From assembly GCA_029865265.1 (NCBI GenBank), contig JAOUHG010000028.1, forward strand, positions 1 to 42,475: a stretch of DNA of 42,475 nt, read 5' to 3'. The notes below the pieces were generated by a model, which was given only the letters and a program-made list of their open reading frames with translations, did not search any database and was not told where the DNA came from. Below, in pieces: positions 26,197 through 34,853 of the stretch; the stretch's first letter is position 1, and each line of letters opens with the position of its first letter. This stretch comes from Candidatus Krumholzibacteriia bacterium. GTDB lineage: Bacteria; Krumholzibacteriota; Krumholzibacteriia; WVZY01; JAKEHA01. The position numbers were made by a program, and so were the translations under genes.

Positions 26197-28235
26197 TCGA
26201 CCGAACTGGTGTCCGCCTGCGCCGCGATCTCGAGCTTGCGCACCAGCTCCCGCGCTTCCACATCATCCGGACTCAGCGCCACGTAACGCCGCATCGCCTC
26301 CAGCGCCGGCCGCGGCCGGTGCTGCGCGGCAAAGGCCATGGCCAGGTTGCGGTAGCCGGTGGCGTAGTCGGGAAAGCGGCGCGTGGTCTCCTGGAAGGTG
26401 GCCACCGCGTCGTCCATCCGCCCCATCTCCGCGTAGCTCGCCCCCAGGTTGTTGTACGCCTTGCGGTAATCCGGTGACAGTTCGATCACCTCCCGGAACG
26501 CTGCCACCGCCTCGTCGTAGCGCTTCATCTCCCGCAGCGTGATACCAAGGTTGTTGTGCGCCTGCAGCATGCGCGGGTTGTACTCGATGGCCCGGCGATA
26601 CTCACGCGCCGCCTCCTCCGGGAGATTCACGCTGCGCAACGCCTGCGCGAGGTCATAGTGAACCGAGGGTGATGCGGGATCGATCTGCAGGGCGCGCGAG
26701 TAGTCCTCGATAGCCTTGAAGTCGTTGTCGTTGTCCCGGTGGATGATGGCGCGCTGGACATACCCTTCCGGCTCGCCGGGATAGATGGCGATCGCCTTGT
26801 CGATTTCGCGCAGCGCGGGCTGGTAGCTGCGCAATTCGCCCAGACGGCGGCCACGGCGCACCTGATCGCGGAACACGATCATGTCTTCGTCGATGGCAAA
26901 CAGCCCGGGACTGGTCACGAGCCCGAGTGCCAGGAGTCCGGCCGCGAACGCGAACGCCGGTCGGAGCGAACGCGCATGGTGCGGCACCGTGACCAGTGCG
27001 TAGCCGGCAAAGAGGCACAGGACGGGAATCACCTGGGACCGGTAGCGTCCGGTGACGAAGAAGACCACGATCGACAGCGCGTAAAGCAGGACGTACCCGT
27101 ACAGGGGCGCGAGTCTTTCCGGCTTGCGCAGGGCCAGCAGCATCCCCAGCAGGGCCAGTGGCATGATCAACCACAGGCGCACGAACAGTACCCGCAGCCA
27201 CGGTTCCTCGTGCGCCAGCAGGTCGAAACTCTCGATCTGCGGCACCTCGTACCCGTTGAAGAAGATTGCGGTCTTCTTGCCCATCCGGCCCAGCGTGCGC
27301 GCCGGCCCCTTACGAATGTCGTCCCAGGCACGCGCGAACCAGAAGCGTGACACCTCCGATGGCGACATCTCTCGTCCCGTCATCTGCTCCACATAGTCGC
27401 GCGTGGTGATGTCCCGCAGCAGGTCCACGCCTTCGATGGGCACGAAGGTGCCGGTGGCATGGGACGCGTTGCCCACGTAGAAGTTCACGCCCGCGTTGGT
27501 GGTTACCGGCGCAAGATCGCGGCTGGCGGCGTAGTTGTGGATGACCGCCGGCAGCAGGACCAGCACCAGCCCGGCGGTGCAGGCCCCGGCGCGCCGCCAT
27601 CTGGCCGTGCGCGGGCGGCGCCGGAACAACCACACCGCCACGAACACGGCGAAGATCAGGATGCTCGCGCGCGCCAGCGCCGACAGACCCAGTACGGCGC
27701 CGACGACGGCCGCCCGGCGGGGCGTGATGCGCTCGCCACCACTGACCAGCAGGTAGAGCACGGTGCAGTTGAGCAGCGTTCCCAGTCCCTCCATGAGGAG
27801 CTGGGTCTCGTAGAAGGTCATGGCGCCGGCGAGGGCCAGCAGCACGGCGCCGGCCATGGCCGCAGAGGGCCGGAACAGCCGGCGGCCGATGAGGAAGGTG
27901 AGCATCACGGTAAGCGCGCCGCCCAGCGCCTGCACAAGCCGGATCACCGTGAAGTCGCGCCCAACCACCTCGTAGAGGAACCCGAGCAGGTACGGGTACA
28001 GCGGCCCCATGAAGAACGCCTCGCGCCGAACCACGTTGCCGCGCGCGATGTCCTGCGCCATCTCGTCGTAGTAGCGCGAGTCCATGATGGGCACGCGCAC
28101 GTGCAGCGCGTCCGCGCTCTGCAACACGTAGATGGCCTTGAGAACGAAGGCGGCGGCCAGCAGAATCAGCGGCCAGCGCAACCCGCAGGCGAGTACGCCG
28201 TCCGCCCGCGTGAGGGCGTTGTCGATGCGCTGCAT
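26193..28235 (-). CDS. GT39-like membrane glycosyltransferase fused to TPR repeats
   Basis: Three starts are in frame. ATG 28235 has GAGGAG four bases upstream and is chosen (GTG 28280 and ATG 28247 lack ribosome sites). The 680-residue protein has about ten to eleven membrane helices. DSRYYDEMAQDIARG after the first helix carries acidic residues placed as in ArnT/PMT-type GT39 enzymes, and MGPLYPYLLGFLYEVVGRD is typical of that superfamily. The last about 220 residues are TPR repeats (AIKAIEDYSRALQIDPAS-type units). GT39-type enzymes use polyprenyl-phosphate sugars to modify proteins or lipids outside the membrane. The GT plus TPR fusion occurs in Planctomycetes and FCB bacteria. The acceptor is unknown. 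Confidence 0.8.
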   Translation of the reverse strand: MQRIDNALTRADGVLACGLRWPLILLAAAFVLKAIYVLQSADALHVRVPIMDSRYYDEMAQDIARGNVVRREAFFMGPLYPYLLGFLYEVVGRDFTVIRLVQALGGALTVMLTFLIGRRLFRPSAAMAGAVLLALAGAMTFYETQLLMEGLGTLLNCTVLYLLVSGGERITPRRAAVVGAVLGLSALARASILIFAVFVAVWLFRRRPRTARWRRAGACTAGLVLVLLPAVIHNYAASRDLAPVTTNAGVNFYVGNASHATGTFVPIEGVDLLRDITTRDYVEQMTGREMSPSEVSRFWFARAWDDIRKGPARTLGRMGKKTAIFFNGYEVPQIESFDLLAHEEPWLRVLFVRLWLIMPLALLGMLLALRKPERLAPLYGYVLLYALSIVVFFVTGRYRSQVIPVLCLFAGYALVTVPHHARSLRPAFAFAAGLLALGLVTSPGLFAIDEDMIVFRDQVRRGRRLGELRSYQPALREIDKAIAIYPGEPEGYVQRAIIHRDNDNDFKAIEDYSRALQIDPASPSVHYDLAQALRSVNLPEEAAREYRRAIEYNPRMLQAHNNLGITLREMKRYDEAVAAFREVIELSPDYRKAYNNLGASYAEMGRMDDAVATFQETTRRFPDYATGYRNLAMAFAAQHRPRPALEAMRRYVALSPDDVEARELVRKLEIAAQADTSSVD

Positions 28236-28294
28236 CAGACTCCTCATGGTGACGGCAACGTAGTCCAACACCGTTTCCACCGCAAGGAAATCCC

Positions 28295-28323
28295 TTGACC
28301 GGGAACGGTCCGCAACCTACGCT
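28295..28323 (+). promoter_or_regulatory. pyrE promoter
   Basis: TTGACC (28295-28300), a 17-base spacer and TACGCT (28318-28323) form a good sigma-70 promoter about 74 bases before the pyrE start. No attenuator structure was seen in the leader. Confidence 0.6.
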
Positions 28324-28396
28324 CCTGAACTCGAGGCATCACCCGCCCACGAATCGTTTGCCGCACAGGAAATCCACCGCCACCCGGGAGACCGAC

Positions 28397-28945
28397 ATGA
28401 CGCTCCGCGACGAGCTTCTCACGCATCTGCTCGCTCACTCCTTCAAGACGGGAGACTTCACCCTCGCGTCCGGCCGCAAGAGCAAGTACTACGTCAACGG
28501 AAAGATGACCACGCTGGACGCGCGCGGCGCGTACCTCGTGGCGCGTACCTTCCTGGCCATGATCGCGGATGACGTCCCCGACGCCGTGGGTGGGCTGACG
28601 CTGGGCGCAGATCCCATCGTGGGTTCCATGTTGTCGCTCGCCGGGCTGGAAGACCTCTCCGTGCGCGGCTTTATCGTCCGCAAGCAGAGCAAGGATCACG
28701 GCACCAAATCGCTCGTCGAGGGACCGCTGCGCAAGGGCGACCGCGTGGTGATCGTGGAAGACGTGGTGACCACGGGGGGATCTTCGCTTCAGGCGATCGC
28801 CGCGGTGAAGGAGCTGGGGTGCGAGGTGCGCAAGGTCCTGGCGGTGGTGGATCGCGAGGAGGGTGGACGGAAGAATCTCGCCGACGCGGGCTGCGCGCTC
28901 GAGGCGATCTTCACGGCCAGCGAGTTGCTCGGCGCCGCGGGGTGA
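28397..28945 (+). CDS. pyrE: orotate phosphoribosyltransferase
   Basis: ATG 28397 with GGGAG eight bases upstream gives 182 residues. The PRPP-binding motif VVIVEDVVTTGGSS is at about 117-130. The N-terminal FTLASGRKSKYYVNGK is the orotate/PRPP loop of PyrE. LGADPIVGSMLSLAG and RKQSKDHGTKSLVEG supply the catalytic Lys residues. The enzyme joins orotate to PRPP giving OMP in pyrimidine synthesis. It stands alone with its own promoter, apart from other pyr genes. It converges on the next gene with only six bases between stops. Confidence 0.95.
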   Translation: MTLRDELLTHLLAHSFKTGDFTLASGRKSKYYVNGKMTTLDARGAYLVARTFLAMIADDVPDAVGGLTLGADPIVGSMLSLAGLEDLSVRGFIVRKQSKDHGTKSLVEGPLRKGDRVVIVEDVVTTGGSSLQAIAAVKELGCEVRKVLAVVDREEGGRKNLADAGCALEAIFTASELLGAAG

Positions 28946-28951
28946 TCCGGG

Positions 28952-30100
28952 CTACGAGATCACGTGACCGGTGCGCCCCAGCAGGCGGCCGAGGATCAGT
29001 CCCGCCAGCGGCAGCGCGTAGGCAAGCACGAGTCCCTGCGCCACGTTGCCCACGAGGGCAATCGAGCCGGTGAGAACGCGCACCAGCGCCACGACACCCA
29101 CCAGCACGCCCAGCAGGGCCACGCTGTACACGTACTCGTGCTCCATGCGTCCCACCATGCGCACCAGCCGGCGCGGATCGAGCGTCTTGGCCACCGACCC
29201 CACGAAACCGCCGGTTGAAACCGTCGCCGCGGGCAGGTACAGCGCCGCCACGATCCACACCAGCACCACGAAGAGCGGGCTGGCCGCCATGTAACTCCAC
29301 ACGGTTTCATTCTTCACCCCACCCGCCAGCATCGCGAGCCGCGCCAGGCCGATCAACACCGCCGCCCATTGCGCGACCACCACGCCCATCAGGAGTGCGG
29401 GGCGCACGAGCTTGCGGATCGGATCCGCCCAGGCGCGGTTCCAGTCGGGCGTGCGCGATGCGCCGCGCGCGGTGTACTCCATGATCTGGAATATCCACAG
29501 GAACGCAATCAACACGGTGGCCAGGTGACCGTAGGGGAGGAAGCTCAGAGCCACCAGTACCGCCGCGGGCGCGAAGAAATGGATGGGACCGCGCGCCAGC
29601 GGCATGGCCGCGGCGCTGCCCAGATCGTCCCACACCGGCGCGGGACGGTCGAGCGAACGGAACTTGCGCTGCTCGGCCACCGAGTAGCGCCGCTTGATCT
29701 CCTGTGCCGCACGCGGGTGGTAGGGATAGCGGTTGAGAACGTCCTGGAAGTGGGCGCGGGCCTCGACCTGCTTGTCCAGCTGCACCGCGAGCACGCCGGC
29801 GTCGAGCAGCGCCTCGAGCGCGTTGTCGAGGTCGATCCGGTCGATGGCAGCCTGGTAGGCCTCCTCGAGGGCGGCACGCGCGGCCGCGGCTTCGTTCGCA
29901 CCACCATCCGGGTCGGCGTCGTCCGTGCCGCCGATACGGGTCTCGGAAAGAAGTGCCCAGCGATCCTCGTCGGGCAGAAAGACACGCGCATTACCGGAGA
30001 GCTCGCCGGAGCGGCGCAGGGACTCGATGTCCTCCCAGCTCCATTGTTCCTCGCGGGTCGAGCCCTCACGCAGCACGTAGTAGAGTGTATCCGTTGCCAT
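28952..30100 (-). CDS. GYF-like/TPR/Yip1-like integral membrane protein
   Basis: ATG 30100 has GGGGGAA upstream and yields 382 residues; the longer frame is not used. The N-terminus (YYVLREGSTREEQWSWEDIE, RSGELSGNARVFLPDEDRW) resembles a GYF_2/DUF4339 domain, usually followed by membrane proteins. Residues about 65-130 form helical TPR-like repeats (QAAIDRIDLDNALEALLDAG, EARAHFQDVLNRYPYHPRAA). The C-terminal half has about six hydrophobic helices arranged as in Yip1/YIP1-domain proteins (WVLVALSF to GLILGRLLGRT). Such three-part proteins are common and uncharacterised. No enzymatic motif is seen. It converges with pyrE. Confidence 0.72.
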   Translation of the reverse strand: MATDTLYYVLREGSTREEQWSWEDIESLRRSGELSGNARVFLPDEDRWALLSETRIGGTDDADPDGGANEAAAARAALEEAYQAAIDRIDLDNALEALLDAGVLAVQLDKQVEARAHFQDVLNRYPYHPRAAQEIKRRYSVAEQRKFRSLDRPAPVWDDLGSAAAMPLARGPIHFFAPAAVLVALSFLPYGHLATVLIAFLWIFQIMEYTARGASRTPDWNRAWADPIRKLVRPALLMGVVVAQWAAVLIGLARLAMLAGGVKNETVWSYMAASPLFVVLVWIVAALYLPAATVSTGGFVGSVAKTLDPRRLVRMVGRMEHEYVYSVALLGVLVGVVALVRVLTGSIALVGNVAQGLVLAYALPLAGLILGRLLGRTGHVIS

Positions 30101-30232
30101 TGCAGTTCCCCCCGCGAAGGGAAAGCACAGGGCGTGCCAGACCACCACCCCACCCGGCGGGCAGCAACGCGAGAGGGCCCGCCGGTCAACCGGCGAGCCC
30201 TCGTCGAGAGTCTTATGATCTACGGTTTCGGC

Positions 30233-30859
30233 CTAGCTGCGGCGGCGAATGACCTCGTAGATGCCGACCATGGTGAGGCCGGCTCCAAGGAGCAGCCAGG
30301 TGGACGGCTCCGGCGCGGCCTGGATTCCGCCGCCGCCACCACCACGGCGCCGGTGGTTCTCCCAGCCGCCGTCCTTCTTGTCGCCACCCGTTTTGCCGCC
30401 CTTCTTGCCGCCCCCGTTGTTCCCCCAGCGCCCACCCGAACCGTGGTTGCCACCCCATCGCCCGCCGTGGGAGCCGCCGTTGGCGATCACCGTGCCCGGG
30501 CCGGCGACGTCACGCTTCATCGCGCTGGACGTCTTGTCGTGGTCGGGCTTGAACAGGCTCTCCATGGCATTCCCACTGACGCCGTTGTAGCCGGAGCCCT
30601 GTCCCGCGGTGAGCAGGAAGCCGCCGCTTGCCGTCGAGGGCGCGGACGTGGCGCGCAGCGCCGTGGGCGCCGATGCATCGGCGGCCTCGCGCATGGACGC
30701 GTTGAGGTCGGTCTGGATCGATGTAACGCTCAGGTAGTCGACGCGCTCAGCGGAACGCGAGCCGGCGGTCTGGCTGGACGCGGAAATCACCGAAGCAGAC
30801 GACTGTGTGCCGGCAATCAGCACGATTGCAACGGCAGCAAAACAAATGCGGGCCTTCAT
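30233..30859 (-). CDS. PEP-CTERM sorted secreted protein, Gly/Asn-rich
   Basis: ATG 30859 gives 208 residues: a signal peptide (ICFAAVAIVLIAGTQSSA), a Ser/Thr/Ala-rich region, then a Gly/Asn/His/Lys-rich low-complexity stretch (about 130-180). The C-terminus is APEPSTWLLLGAGLTM followed by a helix and RRRS, a textbook PEP-CTERM signal. Exosortase/archaeosortase systems cut this signal during export to the surface or exopolysaccharide. No exosortase gene lies in the window, so processing must be done by one elsewhere. The low-complexity part suggests a structural or matrix role; no enzyme motif is present. Confidence 0.88.
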   Translation of the reverse strand: MKARICFAAVAIVLIAGTQSSASVISASSQTAGSRSAERVDYLSVTSIQTDLNASMREAADASAPTALRATSAPSTASGGFLLTAGQGSGYNGVSGNAMESLFKPDHDKTSSAMKRDVAGPGTVIANGGSHGGRWGGNHGSGGRWGNNGGGKKGGKTGGDKKDGGWENHRRRGGGGGGIQAAPEPSTWLLLGAGLTMVGIYEVIRRRS

Positions 30860-31176
30860 GGTTCGGTCCTCCAGGGACAACGACGAGCGACTCTGTGAGA
30901 TGGACACAACTATCCGAATGTCTCACCATGCACACCGGATGCCGCTTTCAAGGTCGGCAATAAGTTTACCATGCAAGTTAATCGATTGTCCAGATTGGAG
31001 TTACAAGGGCAACCGGGGCAAACTATACCGGACACAATGCACTATACCGTTCTCTCAAGATTCTCGGGCAGGTCCACCCATACCCGTGGGTGGGAAGGAT
31101 CTTCCGTGGGTGAAACGGCGCGGGGAAGCGGCGCCCGGCCGGGCGGGAAGACCCCGCCCGGCCAGCGGCGACGCCG
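30860..31176. other. intergenic region: repeats and terminator
   Basis: This 317-base stretch holds no convincing gene. Read on the minus strand it is the upstream region of the PEP-CTERM gene. It has two copies of CGGTATAGT (plus-strand coordinates 31022-31030 and 31041-31049, 19 bases apart) and an AT-rich patch near 30960-31000. At its right end is the GC hairpin listed at 31137-31163. I did not find a reliable -35/-10 or a sigma-54 site. Confidence 0.6.
31137..31163 (-). terminator. hairpin after M16 peptidase operon
   Basis: GGCCGGGCGGG (31137-31147), a five-base loop and the exact complement (31153-31163) lie 13 bases after the second M16 stop on the minus strand. It is a strong 11-bp GC stem without a T-run, and a second small stem (GGCGACGCC) lies between. 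Confidence 0.7.
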
Positions 31177-33249
31177 CTACATCTTGATGCTCTTGAGCTC
31201 GATGTTGAGGCCCTGCGCGGGGACCTCCTGCTTGACCATCCAGTGGGGGCTTGCCTTCTGCACGTACATGATCTGCTCGCCGTCGCCGCTCTTCACCCGC
31301 ACCTTGAAGGTCGCGTAAGAGCCGGCCGGCACCATGACGTCTTCCTCTCCCATTACCTCGATGGACACGTTCTCGAGTCCGCCCGACTGCGCGTCGAGCA
31401 CCGGGAACTTGAACGTGGCCCCGGCTTCCAGGTGAAGCGTGCTGACCAGGACGTCCACGGCGCTCTTGAGGATCATGCCCTGCACCAGCTCCACATCGAT
31501 GTCCTTGGGGCCGTCCTTCCCACCCTCGGAACGGCCGGTCGCCCGGCCATCCGCGAAGGCCAGCTCCGCGGTCCGGGTCTGCGGACCGGCTGCCATGGAG
31601 AAGCTGTAGCTGCGCGGCTCGAAGTCGCCGCCGAACGTCATCTCCTCCTTCATGCTGATCATCCCGGTGATGGTGGAGGATGACGCAAAGTCGTCGCCGG
31701 TCTTCTCCAGCGAGACGTTCATGTCGCCCAGGTTCATCTCCTGGTACTTCACCGCATAGGTGGCCGTGGTGTTCTTGAGCGCCGAGGTATCGTAGTCGAA
31801 GTCGGTTCCCTGCACCGCGAGTTCATCCAGGGAGATGGCGTTGCCCTCGATGTCGTAGAGGGCGACCGATGCGATGGGCTCGACCTTGTCCTTGATCTCG
31901 GTGGCGTCACCCACCAGCACGACCGCCAGCCGGTCGGGATGGAGGTGCTTCTGCATGGCCGCCTGGGCATCGGCCGCCGTGACGGTGGCGATGTACTTGC
32001 GGTAGTTCTCCAGGTAGCTCTTGTCCAGCCCCAGCAGTTTCACCTGCCCGATCTGCGCCGCAATCTGGCTGGGGGTTTCGATGGTGGTGGGGAAGTTGCC
32101 CACCAGGTAAGACTTCGCGCTCTCGAGTTCGTCGGCGTCAACGGGTTGATCGACAATGCGGGTGATCTCCGCCAGCATCTCGGTCAGCGAGCTGTCCGTC
32201 ACTTCCGTGCGCACGTTGGCGGTGGCCCGGAAGTAACCGGCGTCGAGCGGCTTGGTCCAGTTGGAGTACGCACCGTACGTCCAGCCCTTGTCCTCACGGA
32301 TGTTCATGAAGAGGCGTCCGCTGGCGCCGCCGCCCAGCACGCGGTTGGCCACCGTCACCGCCGGCCAGTCCGGATCGGTGGGCTTGAGACCCAGATGCCC
32401 GATGTACACGTTGGTCTGCACCGAACCCGGCCGGTGGTAGAGCGAGATGTTCTTTGCCGTGCGCTCGGGCGGGGCGGCGTACTGCGGCTTGTCCGGCGTC
32501 CCCGCCTTCCACGAACCAAAGTACTTCTCCGCGTCCTTCTTGACCTGCTTGTCCTTTACGTCACCCACCACGAACAACAGCGCGTTGTTGGGAACGTAGT
32601 TGCGCGCGTGAAACGCCACCACGTCCTCCCGCGAGACATCCTCGACGGTGTCGGTGGTGGGGCGAATCGCGTAGGGATGCTTGCCATACACGACCCCGTG
32701 GAAGTGACGGTCGGCCATGGCATTCGGGTCCGACTTCTCGAACTCGATACCCGTGATTGCGCGCTTGCGCTCTTCGCTCAACTCGTCTTCCGGAAAGGTC
32801 GGATTGAGCACGATATCTGCCAGGTACTCGTAAGCCGTCGGCAGATACTCGCTGAGGAGCGAGATGGCGATTACGGTGTCGTCCTCATCGACGTTGACGT
32901 TGACGCTGCCGCCCACCGACTCGATCCACTCCGCCAGCGCCTTGGAATCACGCGACCTGGTGCCCTTGTTGAGCAGGGTTCCCGTGAAGCTGGCCAGCGA
33001 CGACTTCCCCTCCGGGTCCAGGGTGGAACCGGCCCGGAAGGCCAGCCACAGCGACGCCACGGGCTGCTCGTGGTGCTCGACGACGACCACCTCGAGGCCG
33101 TTCTTGAGCTTCATTTCCGAATAGGCGGGGAACGACATCTTCTTCATCGGCTCGGGCGCCGGCGGCTCCTGTTTGGCGGCCAGCGCCGATGCATGGAGGC
33201 CCGCCACCATCAGGACCAGCAGCGCGCCAATCATTCGAATCGATTTCAT
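31177..33249 (-). CDS. M16-family zincless partner subunit with C-terminal extension
   Basis: AAGGAG lies 8 bases before ATG 33249 (ATG 33255 is too close), giving 690 residues. A signal peptide (IGALLVLMVAGLHASALA) precedes an M16 fold (LKNGLEVVVVEHHEQPVASL, later GRLFMNIREDKGWTYG). Where the catalytic HxxEH should be, aligned with AHLFEH in the upstream paralogue, the sequence is ASFTGT (about 86-91). Both zinc His residues and the catalytic Glu are absent. The second-half motif RGDKGWTYGA-type Arg/Tyr pair that binds substrate is kept. After residue about 490 there is a C-terminal beta-rich domain of about 200 residues not found in minimal M16 subunits. It likely pairs with the active upstream M16 subunit as in PqqL-like/MPP pairs. 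Confidence 0.9.
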   Translation of the reverse strand: MKSIRMIGALLVLMVAGLHASALAAKQEPPAPEPMKKMSFPAYSEMKLKNGLEVVVVEHHEQPVASLWLAFRAGSTLDPEGKSSLASFTGTLLNKGTRSRDSKALAEWIESVGGSVNVNVDEDDTVIAISLLSEYLPTAYEYLADIVLNPTFPEDELSEERKRAITGIEFEKSDPNAMADRHFHGVVYGKHPYAIRPTTDTVEDVSREDVVAFHARNYVPNNALLFVVGDVKDKQVKKDAEKYFGSWKAGTPDKPQYAAPPERTAKNISLYHRPGSVQTNVYIGHLGLKPTDPDWPAVTVANRVLGGGASGRLFMNIREDKGWTYGAYSNWTKPLDAGYFRATANVRTEVTDSSLTEMLAEITRIVDQPVDADELESAKSYLVGNFPTTIETPSQIAAQIGQVKLLGLDKSYLENYRKYIATVTAADAQAAMQKHLHPDRLAVVLVGDATEIKDKVEPIASVALYDIEGNAISLDELAVQGTDFDYDTSALKNTTATYAVKYQEMNLGDMNVSLEKTGDDFASSSTITGMISMKEEMTFGGDFEPRSYSFSMAAGPQTRTAELAFADGRATGRSEGGKDGPKDIDVELVQGMILKSAVDVLVSTLHLEAGATFKFPVLDAQSGGLENVSIEVMGEEDVMVPAGSYATFKVRVKSGDGEQIMYVQKASPHWMVKQEVPAQGLNIELKSIKM

Positions 33250-33280
33250 TTTCATCTCTCCTTGGCGTTGTCCGTTGGGA

Positions 33281-34624
33281 TCAGCTGCTCTGCGGCGGAG
33301 CCGCGACGACCATGGTCCGGTTGTCCGTGCGCAGGTACTTCTGCGCGACGCGCTGGATGTCCTCGGCGGTGACGGCCAGGTAGCGATCCAGGTCGGTGTT
33401 AATGACCGAGAGATCATTGTGGTAGAGGATGTAGTGGTGAATGTTCTCGGCCTTGCTCATCACCGTCTGGCGGCCCTCGATGAAGGTCGACTTGAACTGC
33501 GTCTTCACCTTCTCGAGTTCCGCGGGCGTGATGCCGTCCTTCTGGAGTCTCGCGATCTCCTCGTCCATGAGCATCTCGCAGGTGGAGATGTCGACACCCG
33601 CGTTCGACGCGGTGATCAGCCGGAACTGGCTGGGCCCGAGCCGGCCGTCTACGAATCCGAACACCGCGAACGCGGCCTCCTCGTCCTTCACCATGCGCTC
33701 GTGCAGGCGGCTGGACTCGCCGTCGCACAGCAGGCTGTTGAGCAGCTGCAGCGCCGCCGAATCGGGATGGTCGTGCGGAGGTACCAGGTAGGTGGTGAAC
33801 AACGCGGGCACGTTGGCCTTGGGCGCATCCACCGTCTTGCGGCGCTCACCCTTGTTGAAGGGCTCGTTCCACTTCGGGAAGGTGGCGGCCTGTCCGGCCG
33901 GGATGTCACCGAAGTACTCCTTCGCCATCTCCAGCGTCTTCTTGGGGTCGATGTCCCCCACCACGACCAGCACGGCGTTGGCCGGGCAGTAGTAGCGGTT
34001 GAAGAACGCCTGCACGTCGCTCACCTGCGCAGCGTTTAGGTCGTCCATGCTGCCGATGACGGTGTGGTCGTAGGGCCAGCCGTCGTAGCCGAGCGTGTCC
34101 GACACCAGGAAGGCCTCGCCGTAGGGCTGGTTGTCGATGCCCTGGCGGCGCTCCTCCTTGACGGTCTCGCGCTGGTTCTCGAAGTTGTCCTCGGTGATCG
34201 CGAGCGAGCGCATGCGATCCGCCTCGAGCCACAGGCCGAGATTCAGGCGATTGGACGGGAGCGTTTCGTAGTAGTTGGTGCGGTCCTCGGTGGTGGAACC
34301 GTTCATCGAGCCGCCGGCGTCCGCAACCAGCTTCATGTGGTCACCCTTGCCGACGTTCTCCGACCCCTGGAACATCATGTGTTCGAACAGGTGGGCGAAA
34401 CCGCTGCGGCTCTTCTCCTCGTTGGCGCTGCCAACGTGGTACCACACATTCACCGCGACCACGGGCACCGAGTGATCCTCGGAGAGGATCACGCGCAACC
34501 CGTTGTCCAGGACGTGCTCTTCGTATTCGATCTGGCCGGCCGGCGTGTCTTTCTTGCCGTATCCGGCGGTGGAAAACGCCGCGACGAGCGCGACGACTGC
34601 GAATGACCATGCGAGGCGCTTCAT
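33281..34624 (-). CDS. M16-family zinc metallopeptidase (active subunit)
   Basis: ATG 34624 has GGAGGT nine bases upstream and gives 447 residues. The signal peptide LAWSFAVVALVAAFSTAGYG indicates the periplasm. The inverted zinc motif HLFEH (His78, Glu81, His82) is intact, with the downstream Glu in GLWLEADRM acting as third ligand. The second half contains the RLHERMVKDEEAAFAVFGFV region with the substrate-binding Arg. Members degrade peptides or process proteins in a clamshell dimer. It is followed 31 bases later by a zincless paralogue, so the two should form an active/inactive heterodimer. Expression is as one operon ending at the hairpin near 31150. Confidence 0.93.
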   Translation of the reverse strand: MKRLAWSFAVVALVAAFSTAGYGKKDTPAGQIEYEEHVLDNGLRVILSEDHSVPVVAVNVWYHVGSANEEKSRSGFAHLFEHMMFQGSENVGKGDHMKLVADAGGSMNGSTTEDRTNYYETLPSNRLNLGLWLEADRMRSLAITEDNFENQRETVKEERRQGIDNQPYGEAFLVSDTLGYDGWPYDHTVIGSMDDLNAAQVSDVQAFFNRYYCPANAVLVVVGDIDPKKTLEMAKEYFGDIPAGQAATFPKWNEPFNKGERRKTVDAPKANVPALFTTYLVPPHDHPDSAALQLLNSLLCDGESSRLHERMVKDEEAAFAVFGFVDGRLGPSQFRLITASNAGVDISTCEMLMDEEIARLQKDGITPAELEKVKTQFKSTFIEGRQTVMSKAENIHHYILYHNDLSVINTDLDRYLAVTAEDIQRVAQKYLRTDNRTMVVAAPPQSS

Positions 34625-34734
34625 GCCGTCGTTACCTCCACAGTGCTGTTCATTGGTACATTTCCATTTCCGCGCCCGCTGGGGCACGGTGGGGTCGGTG
34701 AGTGGATGGGCCTGTCACCCGGTATACCCGAAAA

Positions 34735-34763
34735 CGCCCCCCGCGTCAACCAGCCGGGGGGCG
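34735..34763 (-). terminator. hairpin after ADP-forming ligase operon
   Basis: CGCCCCCC (34735-34742) pairs with GGGGGGCG (34756-34763) across a 13-base loop, between the ligase stop (34854, minus) and the M16 start. It is GC-rich with no T-run. The remaining intergenic bases hold nothing recognised. Confidence 0.55.
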
Positions 34764-34853
34764 CGCCCGGAATCGTGTGAGTGACTCGATGCCGAGACCA
34801 TACGGCGCAACGGGGGGGAAGGTTGCGGTGGGAGCGGGCGGAGGCGGGCGAAA

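Noticed and set aside
30860-31176. Sigma-54 promoter before the PEP-CTERM gene
   Set aside because: No GG-N10-GC spacing with TGGC/TTGC elements was found.
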